Source: Acidobacteriota bacterium | GTDB lineage: Bacteria > Acidobacteriota > Terriglobia > Acidiferrales > UBA7541 | Direction of reading: 5' to 3' | Assembly (NCBI GenBank): GCA_013289955.1 | Contig: JABCYZ010000021.1 | Location: 42,931-106,930, forward strand | DNA length: 64,000 nt | In this document: piece by piece, positions 8,625-16,553 of the stretch | How positions within the stretch are numbered: position 1 is the stretch's first letter | Layout of the letters: each line of letters opens with the position of its first letter | Program-made: the position numbers and the translations under genes | The notes under the pieces: generated by a model | What the model saw: only the letters and a program-made list of their open reading frames with translations | The model's database searches: none | What the model was told of the DNA's origin: nothing

Positions 8625-9701
8625 ATGAGGAAACGGAATTTGCTTATCAGTGGAGGCGCCGCGATGCTCGGCCTCGCGCTGATTGCACTGCCCAGCCCTT
8701 CGGCACGTTCAGAGGAACAGGCAGATGCACAAGCGGCGCAAGCTCAACAGAAAATGGATGAGGTGCAGGCACGCCTGAGGGAGAGGCTTCTAGCCCAACA
8801 GGAACGAATGGCCGAGCGCATCGAGGAACGAATGCTCCAGGCGTCGCTGAGGACTGCCGTTCGGGAAGCTCAGGACCCGCAACCGCGAATCGAGGTAAGA
8901 CCAGATCCCGGCGACGACGATAGGATGGTGCTCCTCGGCGATGAAGGCGCAAGCTGGCTAGGCGTTGAATCGCAGGAAATAACCTCGGAGAAAGCCAGGG
9001 AACTGAAGCTGCCCGCCGAACGCGGCGTCTTGCTAGGACGCATCGTGCCGGACAGCCCGGCCGCCAAAGCCGGCCTGAAAGACAACGATGTCATCACCGA
9101 GATTAATGGGCAGCGCGTCGAAGGTGCAGCGCAGTTCCGCCGCATGATTCACGAAATTCCTGCAGGACGCTCGGTGCAGTTCACGGTGTGGCGCGACGGC
9201 AAGGCGCAATCCATTGGCGTGACGCTGGGTGAGTCGGAAGATCACGGAAATATGTGGTTCAAAACGGCTCCGCGTGCGTTTTCTTTCGAGCTCCCCAGTA
9301 TTGAAATGCCGGAAGTGGCGCCCATGCCGGGTGTGGACATCGGAGCCTATGGGATGCTGGCCGGTTCGCGGCCGCGCTTGGGAATTGATGCCGAAGATTT
9401 GGGAGGGCAATTCGGCGCCTATTTCGGCGCGCCCGATGGCGAAGGTGTGCTCGTTCGCGAAGTGAACTCCGGCTCTCCGGCAGAAAAGGCGGGCGTAAAG
9501 AGCGGCGACGTGATCACTTCGCTGAACGGCGAACGCATCCGCTCGCTCGGCGATCTGCGCGAGAAGCTTGCTGGCAAGCGGGACGAAAAAACGGTGAAGC
9601 TAGGTGTCCTGCGGAACAGGAGCGAGATAAGCATTCCGGTGGAGATGCCTCCTCCGCCCTCAAAAACCCCTCGTGCCATTTCGCGACGCACCAATATCTG
9701 A
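8625..9701 (+). CDS. Secreted protein with two PDZ domains (no protease domain)
   Basis: A 358-residue exported protein. A signal peptide (ISGGAAMLGLALIALPSPSA) is followed by a Gln/Glu/Arg-rich coiled-coil-like stretch at about 30-80, and two PDZ domains at about 105-190 and 250-340. Each PDZ has the expected 'GV-LGRIVPDSPAAKAGLKDNDVI' or 'GVLVREVNSGSPAEKAGVKSGDVI' carboxylate-binding block followed by (E/T)-(I/S)-L/I-NG-(Q/E)R. These resemble HtrA/DegP PDZ domains, but no His-Asp-Ser protease domain is present. AGGAGG lies 11 bases before the ATG. The gene ends the sigma-factor operon and is followed at once by a strong hairpin terminator. Probable chaperone or adaptor for misfolded envelope proteins (inference). 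Confidence 0.88.
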   Translation: MRKRNLLISGGAAMLGLALIALPSPSARSEEQADAQAAQAQQKMDEVQARLRERLLAQQERMAERIEERMLQASLRTAVREAQDPQPRIEVRPDPGDDDRMVLLGDEGASWLGVESQEITSEKARELKLPAERGVLLGRIVPDSPAAKAGLKDNDVITEINGQRVEGAAQFRRMIHEIPAGRSVQFTVWRDGKAQSIGVTLGESEDHGNMWFKTAPRAFSFELPSIEMPEVAPMPGVDIGAYGMLAGSRPRLGIDAEDLGGQFGAYFGAPDGEGVLVREVNSGSPAEKAGVKSGDVITSLNGERIRSLGDLREKLAGKRDEKTVKLGVLRNRSEISIPVEMPPPPSKTPRAISRRTNI

Positions 9702-9721
9702 TATTCAGGAAAGTTCCAGCA

Positions 9722-9756
9722 AGAAAAGACCCGGGCAGTGTGCCCGGGTCTTTTCT
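9722..9756. terminator. Bidirectional intrinsic terminator
   Basis: GACCCGGGCA and TGCCCGGGTC form a perfect 10-bp stem with a GTG loop, flanked by AAAA on the left and TTTTCTTTT on the right. It lies between the converging PDZ-protein gene (plus) and the nucleotidyltransferase gene (minus), and could serve both. Confidence 0.9.
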
Positions 9757-9805
9757 TTTCGTACACCGATTTTCTGATCGCCTCTCCAGTCCGAGCGGGC
9801 AAGAT

Positions 9806-11026
9806 TCAGGACTTGCCGTCATTCCCGTACTTTCGGGCAAGACGAAATGGCCGTCCCAGCGCATCCAATAACCAGTGCCGCTTATTCTCAGCGCCTTCCA
9901 CCCAATCTTCCTCGGTAGGCGAAAACGAAAGCCGGAACAGATAAGCCAGCGCGGAAAAAATTCCGCCGCGCATGCGCATTCGAAACAGCGCTCGCTCGAA
10001 AATCCCCGGCGGCGCGGATCCTCGGTCGGGAAGCCGCTGTACAATCCGGTCCGCGAGGGGGCCAATCGCCCGGTCGGAGCGCCTAAGCTCCGCGACTTTT
10101 TCTGGCAACGGAGCGCCCAGCACATCGGCCGCCAGCCGCAATCCGAGACACAGCATGCGTTCGCCGCCAACCTCTTCTGCGGCCGCCAACACGCGCCGCC
10201 AGTCGAGTTCCTGTACGGCAAGAAAAGCGGCCACATCTGCGATATAGCTCAGATGCTCCCAGAAATGCTTCGCGCCGTGAATGCAGATGAGGACGAGTTC
10301 ATCCTCCGGGGAGAGAGCGGGAACCAGATGCGAATCGATGTCTACGCGCGCCTGCCGCGCAAAAAGATTTTCCAGGGGAAGCGGACGGGGATGATAGCGA
10401 AATGTGAGCTCGGTGTGAAACTCAACCAGGAGCTTCGTGCTCGTCTGCCGGAAAACGTACTCGCCGGGAATCTTTTTCGCCTGAATCGCAGTCAGCGGGA
10501 CGGACGGTTCATACCCCAGCCCGAGCATCAACTCCGTCGAGCGCAGAATATCCGCATCGCGCACGATCAAATCCAGATCGCCGTAATTTCGCAACCCCGG
10601 ATCGCCATAGCAACGAACGGAGAGCACCGGGCCTTTAATCACGAGCGCCTCTACACGGGCCTCTGCGAAGCGATCCAGAAGCCGAAACATCTCCGCCGTC
10701 AGGCGCAGCGTGAAGAGCGCCTGTGCACGCTGTCGCTCCCGCAATCGCTCGAAAACCTCCGGCGGCGCGGCGGCTTCGCCGCGGCGTCGAAGCCGGATCG
10801 CGAGAAGCCCGAGGACACCGTGCTCCTCCGCGAGCTTGAACAAAACAGGCCAGTCCACGGGCTGGCGGAGCTGTTCCTTCACACGCTGCAGGTCTGGATT
10901 CGCCCGAGCGCATTCGAGCAGCAACGCCCATTCCGCGCCAGAACTCCCCGCCCCGATGAATGCTTTCTCGCTCAGGCGGCCTCCGTGGCTAATCCGCGCC
11001 GCGCCTCTCCGGCAGGCATCGGCCAC
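9806..11026 (-). CDS. Nucleotidyltransferase family protein of a peptide-modification cluster
   Basis: A 406-residue protein resembling the uncharacterised nucleotidyltransferase family PF14907 (NTP_transf_5). The core is visible: 'VEALVIKGPVLS' at about 125-136, then GDPGLRNYGDLDLIV at 141-155, which gives the R-x3-D-x-D metal/nucleotide motif (R146, D150, D152). A later HGAKHFWEH block is also typical. Members of this family occur beside PqqD-like proteins and HPr-kinase homologues in RiPP loci; in some lasso-peptide clusters they modify a phosphorylated C-terminal Ser. This is the last gene of the minus-strand operon, 53 bases after the radical SAM gene, and it converges on the PDZ gene across a shared terminator. 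Start GTG 11026 is uncertain because no clear ribosome-binding site is seen. Confidence 0.8.
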   Translation of the reverse strand: MADACRRGAARISHGGRLSEKAFIGAGSSGAEWALLLECARANPDLQRVKEQLRQPVDWPVLFKLAEEHGVLGLLAIRLRRRGEAAAPPEVFERLRERQRAQALFTLRLTAEMFRLLDRFAEARVEALVIKGPVLSVRCYGDPGLRNYGDLDLIVRDADILRSTELMLGLGYEPSVPLTAIQAKKIPGEYVFRQTSTKLLVEFHTELTFRYHPRPLPLENLFARQARVDIDSHLVPALSPEDELVLICIHGAKHFWEHLSYIADVAAFLAVQELDWRRVLAAAEEVGGERMLCLGLRLAADVLGAPLPEKVAELRRSDRAIGPLADRIVQRLPDRGSAPPGIFERALFRMRMRGGIFSALAYLFRLSFSPTEEDWVEGAENKRHWLLDALGRPFRLARKYGNDGKS

Positions 11027-11079
11027 TCTCCGAGGGAACCATCTCCAGAATTATCGAGAAAGCAGCACACTTCGAAGAA

Positions 11080-12198
11080 TCAGGCGGACGCCGCTGTCGC
11101 CATTGCCGGCGCGCTTTGAATCTGCACCAATCCCGCCATCGCGGATTTCCTGGAGGCCAGATTGACGGATGGAATCCCGGTCCTGGCGAAAGACTTCTCG
11201 CAGTCCTGCGTCGAGGGTCCGCGCATGTTCCCCTCGAGAAAAGCCAATCCCGGGCAGCGCGTGCACGTTCCGCCGTGCGCGCACTTGGAGCATGACGGCA
11301 TGTCGCGCAGAGTGATCGACCGGACCTCTTCGAGCTGAGGCGAATCGCGCCAGATGTCCAGGAACTTCGTGCGCCGCACGTTGCCGCTCGGCAGCGGAAA
11401 CTGAACGCACGGATAAACATCCCCGTAAGGGGAAACATAGCAGGCTGTATGGCCGGCACTGCATGGCAGCATGTCCAAGGTGTCTTCGTCCGGCCCCTGT
11501 GGAGGAGCGCAAAACTCTTCGACGTTTCCGCCCACCAGCGCTTCATTCCGGAAAACTTCCCGAAGCGCATTCTCATCGACATTCAAACTTAGAATGGATC
11601 GGTCCCCGTCCATCATCGGAGTAATCGTAGGGTCGAGAATGAACTGTGCGCCGAGCTCGGCGGCCAGCGCCCGCACTCCCGCGTAATCATGCGCGTTTTG
11701 CGTCATCAGCACGTTGGCCATGACGACGTGTATCCCGTGTGCCCGCAGCCGGCGAACAGCTTCTATGGACTGCCTAAGCGAGCCGGGCAGCTTCGTAATG
11801 GCGTCATGAACCGCGGGGACGTGCGAGTAAATGCTGATCTGCACCGATTCCACGCCCAGGGCTTTGATGCGGTCCGCTTCTTTCTTGCGGATCAGGATTC
11901 CGTTGGTCTTGAGTTTAACGCAAAACGTCAGCTCTCGGGCGTACTCCAGAATCTCAAAGAAATCCCTGCGCATCAGAATTTCGCCGCCGCTGATGGTGAG
12001 ATAGAAGACGCCGGCCTCCGCCATCTGCTCGAGAAGGTCTTTAATTTCCGCAGTAGTCATCTCGCCGTGATCGTGGTGATCCAGATAGCAGTGAACGCAC
12101 CGCTCGTTGCAGCGATAGGTTAGGTCCAGTTGCACGTTCAGCGGGATGCGCAGCTTGAGCGCCTTGTCAGCCATTTCCGCGATGAGCACACCGCTCAT
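11080..12198 (-). CDS. Radical SAM/SPASM peptide-modifying enzyme (PqqE-like)
   Basis: A 372-residue radical SAM protein. C30, C34 and C37 form the CxxxCxxC cluster motif in YRCNERCVHCY, followed by the SAM-binding 'YLTISGGEILMRRDFFEIL' glycine motif. The C-terminal third has a SPASM-type arrangement of Cys residues for auxiliary Fe-S clusters: PCSAGHTACYVSPYGDVYPC, then CSKCAHGG and CTRCPGLAF. PqqE, mycofactocin and sactipeptide maturases share this architecture. The start overlaps the stop of the PqqD-like gene (ATGA). In RiPP systems the adjacent PqqD domain presents the leader peptide to this enzyme, which is the likely role here. Alternative: a haem-d1/AdoMet-dependent enzyme of similar architecture, but the context favours peptide modification. 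Confidence 0.92.
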   Translation of the reverse strand: MSGVLIAEMADKALKLRIPLNVQLDLTYRCNERCVHCYLDHHDHGEMTTAEIKDLLEQMAEAGVFYLTISGGEILMRRDFFEILEYARELTFCVKLKTNGILIRKKEADRIKALGVESVQISIYSHVPAVHDAITKLPGSLRQSIEAVRRLRAHGIHVVMANVLMTQNAHDYAGVRALAAELGAQFILDPTITPMMDGDRSILSLNVDENALREVFRNEALVGGNVEEFCAPPQGPDEDTLDMLPCSAGHTACYVSPYGDVYPCVQFPLPSGNVRRTKFLDIWRDSPQLEEVRSITLRDMPSCSKCAHGGTCTRCPGLAFLEGNMRGPSTQDCEKSFARTGIPSVNLASRKSAMAGLVQIQSAPAMATAASA

Positions 12199-12506
12199 GC
12201 GGCTACCACCTTGGCTCGTGGGATCGGCTGCTCGGAAAGCAGCAGCAGACCATGTTGCGCCAATTTCGCCACCAGATCTTCCGCATCCTTCATGGCCGCT
12301 TCCGGCGCTACGTCATATTCCATGCAAATCTTATTCGCGACGATCTCCTCGAGCGGCGTTAGGCCGTCGGCTGCCTTCCAGATCACCGTCGCTACTTCGT
12401 TCAAGGTGAACAAAGTGGAGTCGGTTGCGGACATAACCATCGTCTCATCGCCCAGCGACCGTGCGGCGATGGCTGTGCTTCGGGCCACATAGAGTTTGCC
12501 AGTCAT
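12195..12506 (-). CDS. PqqD-like RiPP recognition element protein
   Basis: A 103-residue PqqD-family protein. Recognisable features are the beta strands 'VMSATDSTLFTLNEVATVIWKAADG' (the 'L N x x A x x I W x x x D G' signature), LTPLEEIVANKI, and the C-terminal helix 'DAEDLVAKLAQHGLL'. PqqD proteins form a winged-helix RiPP recognition element that binds leader peptides and delivers them to radical SAM or other enzymes. ATG 12506 is chosen because GGGAG lies seven bases upstream, and it overlaps the stop of the kinase-like gene (ATGA); its own stop overlaps the radical SAM start in the same way. This tight coupling argues for fixed stoichiometry. Confidence 0.9.
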   Translation of the reverse strand: MTGKLYVARSTAIAARSLGDETMVMSATDSTLFTLNEVATVIWKAADGLTPLEEIVANKICMEYDVAPEAAMKDAEDLVAKLAQHGLLLLSEQPIPRAKVVAA

Positions 12507-13318
12507 ACGATCAGCTCCCAAACCCGGGCATCGGGCACAAACGTCAGCCGCCGGACGGGCACATGACTGACAAAATCAAGAGCCGCATCAAAAACAAGTT
12601 TTACGAACTTGGGATCCCGCGCGAAGAAAAGGATATTCCCGAGCAAGGCACCGACGGCTTCGGATCCGTCAATCGGCTCGATCTTGTTCTCGGGACCTTT
12701 GGCGAGCAGGTACAAGCAGGCAATGGGCGCATGCAGATTCTCTCCGGCCTTCGCCAGTTCGCCAAAAAACGGCGTGCCAACGGCAAGATATCCGCCATCC
12801 TGCCGCGTTACATAGGAAATCTCGTCGGTAAGCAATGCCGCATCGGGGGGAGCAAGCCTTGCCATGGTCGTCTTCCCTGCCCCGGATACACCCGCAAACA
12901 AGAAGGCGCGGCCATTTCGTACCGCGCTCGAAGCGTGCACCAGGAAACCGCCCTTTTTGGCGAGCAGAAGCGTGTGCACGATCCGCAACACGGAATCAAG
13001 CGAGTATGGGTTGAGGGTCTGTTCGATGCGTCCCCGCGCGGTGGATGGATTCCACTCGGCTCGGAAATCTCCGCGCTCCATGAGCCAGCGGCCCGAGTTC
13101 CACGTCACTCGCAGATCTTCATCTCTCGACTCTGTCCCCGGGGGCGCTAGTTCAATTTCAAAGTCGAAGTGAGGTTCACTCGACGTACTCGTGTACCCCA
13201 CGTAGCGCTCTTCAATGAGATGGATGAAGTCGGAATCACTCGAACGCAAACGTATGGGCAGGCCGCCGATCTCGACCACGACGTCAGAGCGTTGCTTGGC
13301 GGCTCTTACACCCGGCAC
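12503..13318 (-). CDS. HPr-kinase-like P-loop protein (ScmC-like peptide kinase candidate)
   Basis: A 271-residue protein with the HprK/PEP-carboxykinase-type P-loop: GVSGAGKTT at 143-151 inside 'GRAFLFAGVSGAGKTTMARL', preceded by the conserved FLVHAS block and followed by an acidic LLTDEISY motif (D165, E166) and the GTPFFGE segment. The N-terminal 110 residues are a variable domain. Relatives occur as ScmC in the 'SynChlorMet' peptide cassettes and as kinases that phosphorylate the C-terminal Ser of some lasso precursors. GTG 13318 has AGGGAG six bases upstream and overlaps the peptidase gene's stop by 13 bases. True HPr kinase is unlikely, since there is no HPr or PTS gene nearby. Substrate is inferred from context. 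Confidence 0.82.
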   Translation of the reverse strand: MPGVRAAKQRSDVVVEIGGLPIRLRSSDSDFIHLIEERYVGYTSTSSEPHFDFEIELAPPGTESRDEDLRVTWNSGRWLMERGDFRAEWNPSTARGRIEQTLNPYSLDSVLRIVHTLLLAKKGGFLVHASSAVRNGRAFLFAGVSGAGKTTMARLAPPDAALLTDEISYVTRQDGGYLAVGTPFFGELAKAGENLHAPIACLYLLAKGPENKIEPIDGSEAVGALLGNILFFARDPKFVKLVFDAALDFVSHVPVRRLTFVPDARVWELIV

Positions 13319-13803
13319 TCTGTTCTCCCTGGAAAAAGTCTTTGACGCCCCGCGTCAAGCCGCAGATAAAGATACGTTGCGCGGTCGGAAAAGCGCAACA
13401 GCCGGACGATCATGCGTTCCCACATGCTCAGTCCAGCGGCAGGTTGTAGCCGGCGCTGACCTCGCTCGATGAGATGTACCTTGCCGAGCAATTCCGGCGA
13501 GAAAACCGGAGCGTCGTTTTGGCGAAGGCGGTCGCCGCGCAGGATCAGTAGCGGTCGTTCCGGGCTGCTCGCGCGGGCCACTACGCGGTGCGCGATCAAA
13601 CGCCCTTCTCGGGAGTAAACGACGATCTGCCCCGGTAAAATTTCAGACACGCTGGCGCGCTGGATGGAAATCAAATCGCCGGGATGGATAGCGGGTACCA
13701 TGCTTGTTCCCAAGACTCGAAGGCGAAGCTCCCCAAACGTGCGGACTACCTCTCCTGCCAGTTCGCACTTGACTGTCGCCGATGCTGTCCCCGGGCCGTT
13801 CAT
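13306..13803 (-). CDS. S24/S26-family peptidase, signal-peptidase-like, candidate leader peptidase
   Basis: A 165-residue protein with the S26 active-site box GTSMVPAIHPGDLI; the predicted nucleophile is S34. The second box is 'GQIVVYSREGRLIAHRVV', in which H72 occupies the place of the general base used by SipW/ER-type (Ser-His) signal peptidases, and the third is LRGDRLRQND, matching the usual GDxN region. No obvious membrane anchor is present, so it is not an ordinary secretory signal peptidase. It starts only about 20 bases after the small peptide gene, with AGGAG seven bases before the ATG. Position between precursor and modifying enzymes suggests leader removal, but a regulatory S24 role cannot be excluded. 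Confidence 0.8.
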   Translation of the reverse strand: MNGPGTASATVKCELAGEVVRTFGELRLRVLGTSMVPAIHPGDLISIQRASVSEILPGQIVVYSREGRLIAHRVVARASSPERPLLILRGDRLRQNDAPVFSPELLGKVHLIERGQRRLQPAAGLSMWERMIVRLLRFSDRATYLYLRLDAGRQRLFPGRTECRV

Positions 13804-13823
13804 AGCCGCTCCTGCGCCGAGGG

Positions 13824-14009
13824 CTAGGATGCTTTCCTGCTGGCGTGGCAGGGTGCTTGCGTAACGTGAACCTTTCCACAGGCCAGCGCCGAGACTTCAA
13901 ATACCGCCTCGAAGCGGAAGGAAGGAACCTGGTACGGTTTCTTGGTTTTAGCTGTCGTTTCGGGCGTCTTGGCCCTGGTTGAGTTGTCGTTGTTCAAGGT
14001 TTTCCCCAC
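13824..14009 (-). CDS. Small RiPP-precursor-like peptide
   Basis: A 61-residue peptide (from GTG 14009) that lies directly upstream of the peptidase gene in the same orientation. The first 24 residues are polar (Asn/Thr/Lys-rich); then comes KKPYQVPSFRFEAVFEVSAL, followed by ACGK and a short tail with a second Cys that ends in ARG-rich 'SRKAS', so the last residue is Ser. The Y-x-x-P block resembles the YxxP motif that recognition-element proteins bind in lasso-peptide leaders. Two Cys (C44, C54) and the terminal Ser are the candidate modified residues. An in-frame GTG at 14051 would overlap the upstream gene; a TTG at 13997 follows GGGGA and could be the real start. No function can be assigned from homology; the call rests on size, motif and position. 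Confidence 0.7.
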   Translation of the reverse strand: MGKTLNNDNSTRAKTPETTAKTKKPYQVPSFRFEAVFEVSALACGKVHVTQAPCHASRKAS

Positions 14010-14016
14010 GTGCTCG

Positions 14017-16173
14017 CTATTGTATCGCTGCCTGTGACGCCTGAATGGCACAACCGCCTATGCCTTGGCCAGTGGCTGTGGTGCAATTCCCTGTCGCCAA
14101 TGGCGTAAAGTAGATCTGCGAACTCCCCGGGGGGCCCGATGAGCTATCAATGATAACCCCGCTGGATCCGCCCGCCACGGACGCCGTCGCAGCCGTTGCA
14201 GTGGCCGTCCCCCAGATCGCAGGGTTCGTAATGTCAAAGGACATGATGCATCCGGTGTTCAGAGGGCAGCCTATGGGCGCAGCCGTCTGGCCGCTGGCCG
14301 CAACACTCAGAAAGATCCTGTCGGTGGCTCCGTTCATGAACTCTGTGACAGGTGAGCATTCGGCATTGGCCGTGGCGATCTGCGGGCCCTCTACGGGAGT
14401 GCCGAGCACTCCCGCGGTAACCGGTATCTGCCACACGGTAGTCGCGGTGGTAGCGCCCACCAGGGAGTTGGCGCAAACGTACAGATTTCCCGTGCCATTG
14501 GCTGAACTGAAATAGCCGTTATCGAAATCTCCGGCGAAGAATCGTGTTCCGGGGAGTGTGGCGTTCGAGGCCGAGACCTGAGCTTCGTTGCCTCCCGCAA
14601 CACTGCAAGTCGAGCCAGCCGCGAAACTGGTTGTAAATTGACAGACTCCGGATCGTTTCGCTGCCCCCGCGGCGCTGTCACCTCTTACGAAGACATACAC
14701 ATTCCCAATCGAAGGATCCACCGTGGGGGAATCTGTAATTCCGTTCGTGCCCAAACTGCCACTTGCCACTGTACCCCCTGCCCCATGGCCGATGATGTGG
14801 TCCACCCGGTAGAGAACTCGGACGTTGTCGGTAACGAAAATCTCGCCACTGTTCGAGTCATATACCGGGCTCGTGAGCTGGTGGGCGGTGGCATTCAGGA
14901 CAGCCGGCCAAACGTCGGCTCCCGTGGAAACAGTCTCTATCGGTGTCCCCGAGAAGACGCCGGTGAACTTATGAAGGGTAGTAGCGTTGTCACCCACATA
15001 GAGCGCATCGTCTCCCGGGTTGTAATCATAGAAAGGCGAGGACATGGTGTCCGCCGCCCCATCAGCAAAAGTGAGGGTCGTCATGCACGGCGCTGTGCAC
15101 GCGCGGTAATTTGCATTGCTTACGTTCGTGCTTGGTCCTGTCAGGTCCTCTGGGCTCGTGACGCTGCTCGTTCCCGCAGCCCATTTCAACAGAACCAGCT
15201 GCGCTCCCGCACCCGTGTTCTGAACGAACGCCACCTGCGAACCATCTGCAGAAAGCACAACCGAAGTCGCGGCCGTTGCCCCGGTGCCCGTGTTGTAGGC
15301 CCAGTACGGCGAAGGAACCGAGCCGCTGCATCCGGAATAGAGGTTATCGAAAGCGGCGACGGTGGCTACTCCGGACGCTCCGTCCACGAAGTTGTTGAAA
15401 GTCCAGGTAAAGTTGCTCGAGGCCACGCTCGAGACTGTGATGCCGTTCCCCGCGATTCCAGCGGTCGTTGCGGTAAGGGTTACCTCGTCACCAGCGGAAG
15501 TCGCCGTAACCCCGACGAAATTGCCATTACCATTGAGATTGACCGCGGCTGCGAAATTGGCAGCGCCATTGCCGGCACCCGCTCTATTGAACGTGCCGAT
15601 ACCGGGCGCGAGATTCGAATTTCCGAGAGTCGCCGTCTCCGCAATCATGGTCAGCGTATCGTTCCCATTGTCAATCGTGATGGATGAGCTGACAGCTGGC
15701 CTAGCCGCAAACGTGCCCGTGTCGACGGCGGCGACAGCCGTGTCCGATCCAGCCAAGCTCGTGTTGTATACGACGAAATCAGGTTGTGGCGCCGTGCAGC
15801 TCGCTGCGGTGATATCAAAGGAGAATTTCGCCGGGTAATTCCCTGCTCCCACGCCCCCGACGGGATTTCCCAAATATACGTTCCAATCTCCCTCGATCCC
15901 ATTTGTCTGCGGCTGGTTTCCCTGCCCGCTGCGTTTTTTTTCCGCATTGCGCCGCATCCACTGCTGCACATACCTCGGGTTGCGGGAAAGTCGGAACCCA
16001 TCCATGAGCGAGCTAGGCTGCGAGAAGATTAAATGCCGGTGGCTCCAGTCCGTTGCCATGTGCACGGGGCCATTTTGCGCGCTCGTTCCGCGCACCACCA
16101 CCAGCGCGATCAAGACCGCGGCACCAATTAAAATTTGGGCTAGCCGGCTTCGCCACAAATTACTCAGTTTCAT
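14017..16173 (-). CDS. Secreted beta-rich hypothetical protein at the head of the peptide operon
   Basis: A 718-residue exported protein that I do not recognise by name. The N-terminus has a signal anchor (IGAAVLIALVVVRGTSA). Most of the protein is Gly/Ala/Ser/Thr/Asn-rich with short repeated beta strands; segments such as SSPFYDYNPGDDALYVGDN, SPVYDSNSGEIFVTDN and DSPTVDPSIGNVYVFV repeat at about 50-70 residues and suggest a beta-propeller with putative ligand-binding Asp residues. Eight or more Cys are scattered through the chain. ATG 16173 has GAGGA five bases upstream. The stop lies only 7 bases before the small peptide start, so the two are probably cotranscribed. It could be a surface partner of the peptide or just the operon's leading gene. 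Confidence 0.7.
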   Translation of the reverse strand: MKLSNLWRSRLAQILIGAAVLIALVVVRGTSAQNGPVHMATDWSHRHLIFSQPSSLMDGFRLSRNPRYVQQWMRRNAEKKRSGQGNQPQTNGIEGDWNVYLGNPVGGVGAGNYPAKFSFDITAASCTAPQPDFVVYNTSLAGSDTAVAAVDTGTFAARPAVSSSITIDNGNDTLTMIAETATLGNSNLAPGIGTFNRAGAGNGAANFAAAVNLNGNGNFVGVTATSAGDEVTLTATTAGIAGNGITVSSVASSNFTWTFNNFVDGASGVATVAAFDNLYSGCSGSVPSPYWAYNTGTGATAATSVVLSADGSQVAFVQNTGAGAQLVLLKWAAGTSSVTSPEDLTGPSTNVSNANYRACTAPCMTTLTFADGAADTMSSPFYDYNPGDDALYVGDNATTLHKFTGVFSGTPIETVSTGADVWPAVLNATAHQLTSPVYDSNSGEIFVTDNVRVLYRVDHIIGHGAGGTVASGSLGTNGITDSPTVDPSIGNVYVFVRGDSAAGAAKRSGVCQFTTSFAAGSTCSVAGGNEAQVSASNATLPGTRFFAGDFDNGYFSSANGTGNLYVCANSLVGATTATTVWQIPVTAGVLGTPVEGPQIATANAECSPVTEFMNGATDRIFLSVAASGQTAAPIGCPLNTGCIMSFDITNPAIWGTATATAATASVAGGSSGVIIDSSSGPPGSSQIYFTPLATGNCTTATGQGIGGCAIQASQAAIQ

Positions 16174-16553
16174 TTTCGTCCTCGGCCATAGGTCTGTACA
16201 AAAATCCCACATGAGCTAGTAAGTCGCAGCCGATACATCCCGACCTGGGTTGACACGCTCTACACTTTGACGCTTGCTTGTGGCACGGGAAAAATCAGTC
16301 TCCCGCGAGACCAACTTTCCGCACAACAAACGGCCACACCTCAAAAACTGAAATCGGAGACGAGGGTAACGAGAGAGTAGCTGGGGTTCAATCCCGTATT
16401 GGCACTCTGTTCCAGAGTGGTAATGTTCTAAAACCCTTTGTCTGGAATTTCCGATTGGGACCTCCCGCATATGCATCATAATGTCTCTGCGACCCTTGAG
16501 ACAAGGTTTTTGTGGACCGGAATGGGATTGCTAACCCGGGCCGCTCCTTTTAG
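16174..16553. other. Divergent intergenic region
   Basis: About 380 bases between the minus-strand peptide operon and the plus-strand ABC exporter. It must hold both promoters. It is noticeably more A/T-rich than the flanking genes (for example the stretch around 16300-16450). I could not pick out convincing -35/-10 pairs, operators or an additional gene. Confidence 0.5.

Noticed and set aside
12503..13318. Genuine HPr kinase/phosphorylase
   Set aside because: There is no HPr or PTS gene nearby and the N-terminal domain is not the HprK N-domain; its place in a peptide operon suggests another substrate.
13306..13803. LexA/S24 repressor as identity of the peptidase-like gene
   Set aside because: No helix-turn-helix precedes the Ser box, and the second box has His rather than the Lys of S24 repressors.
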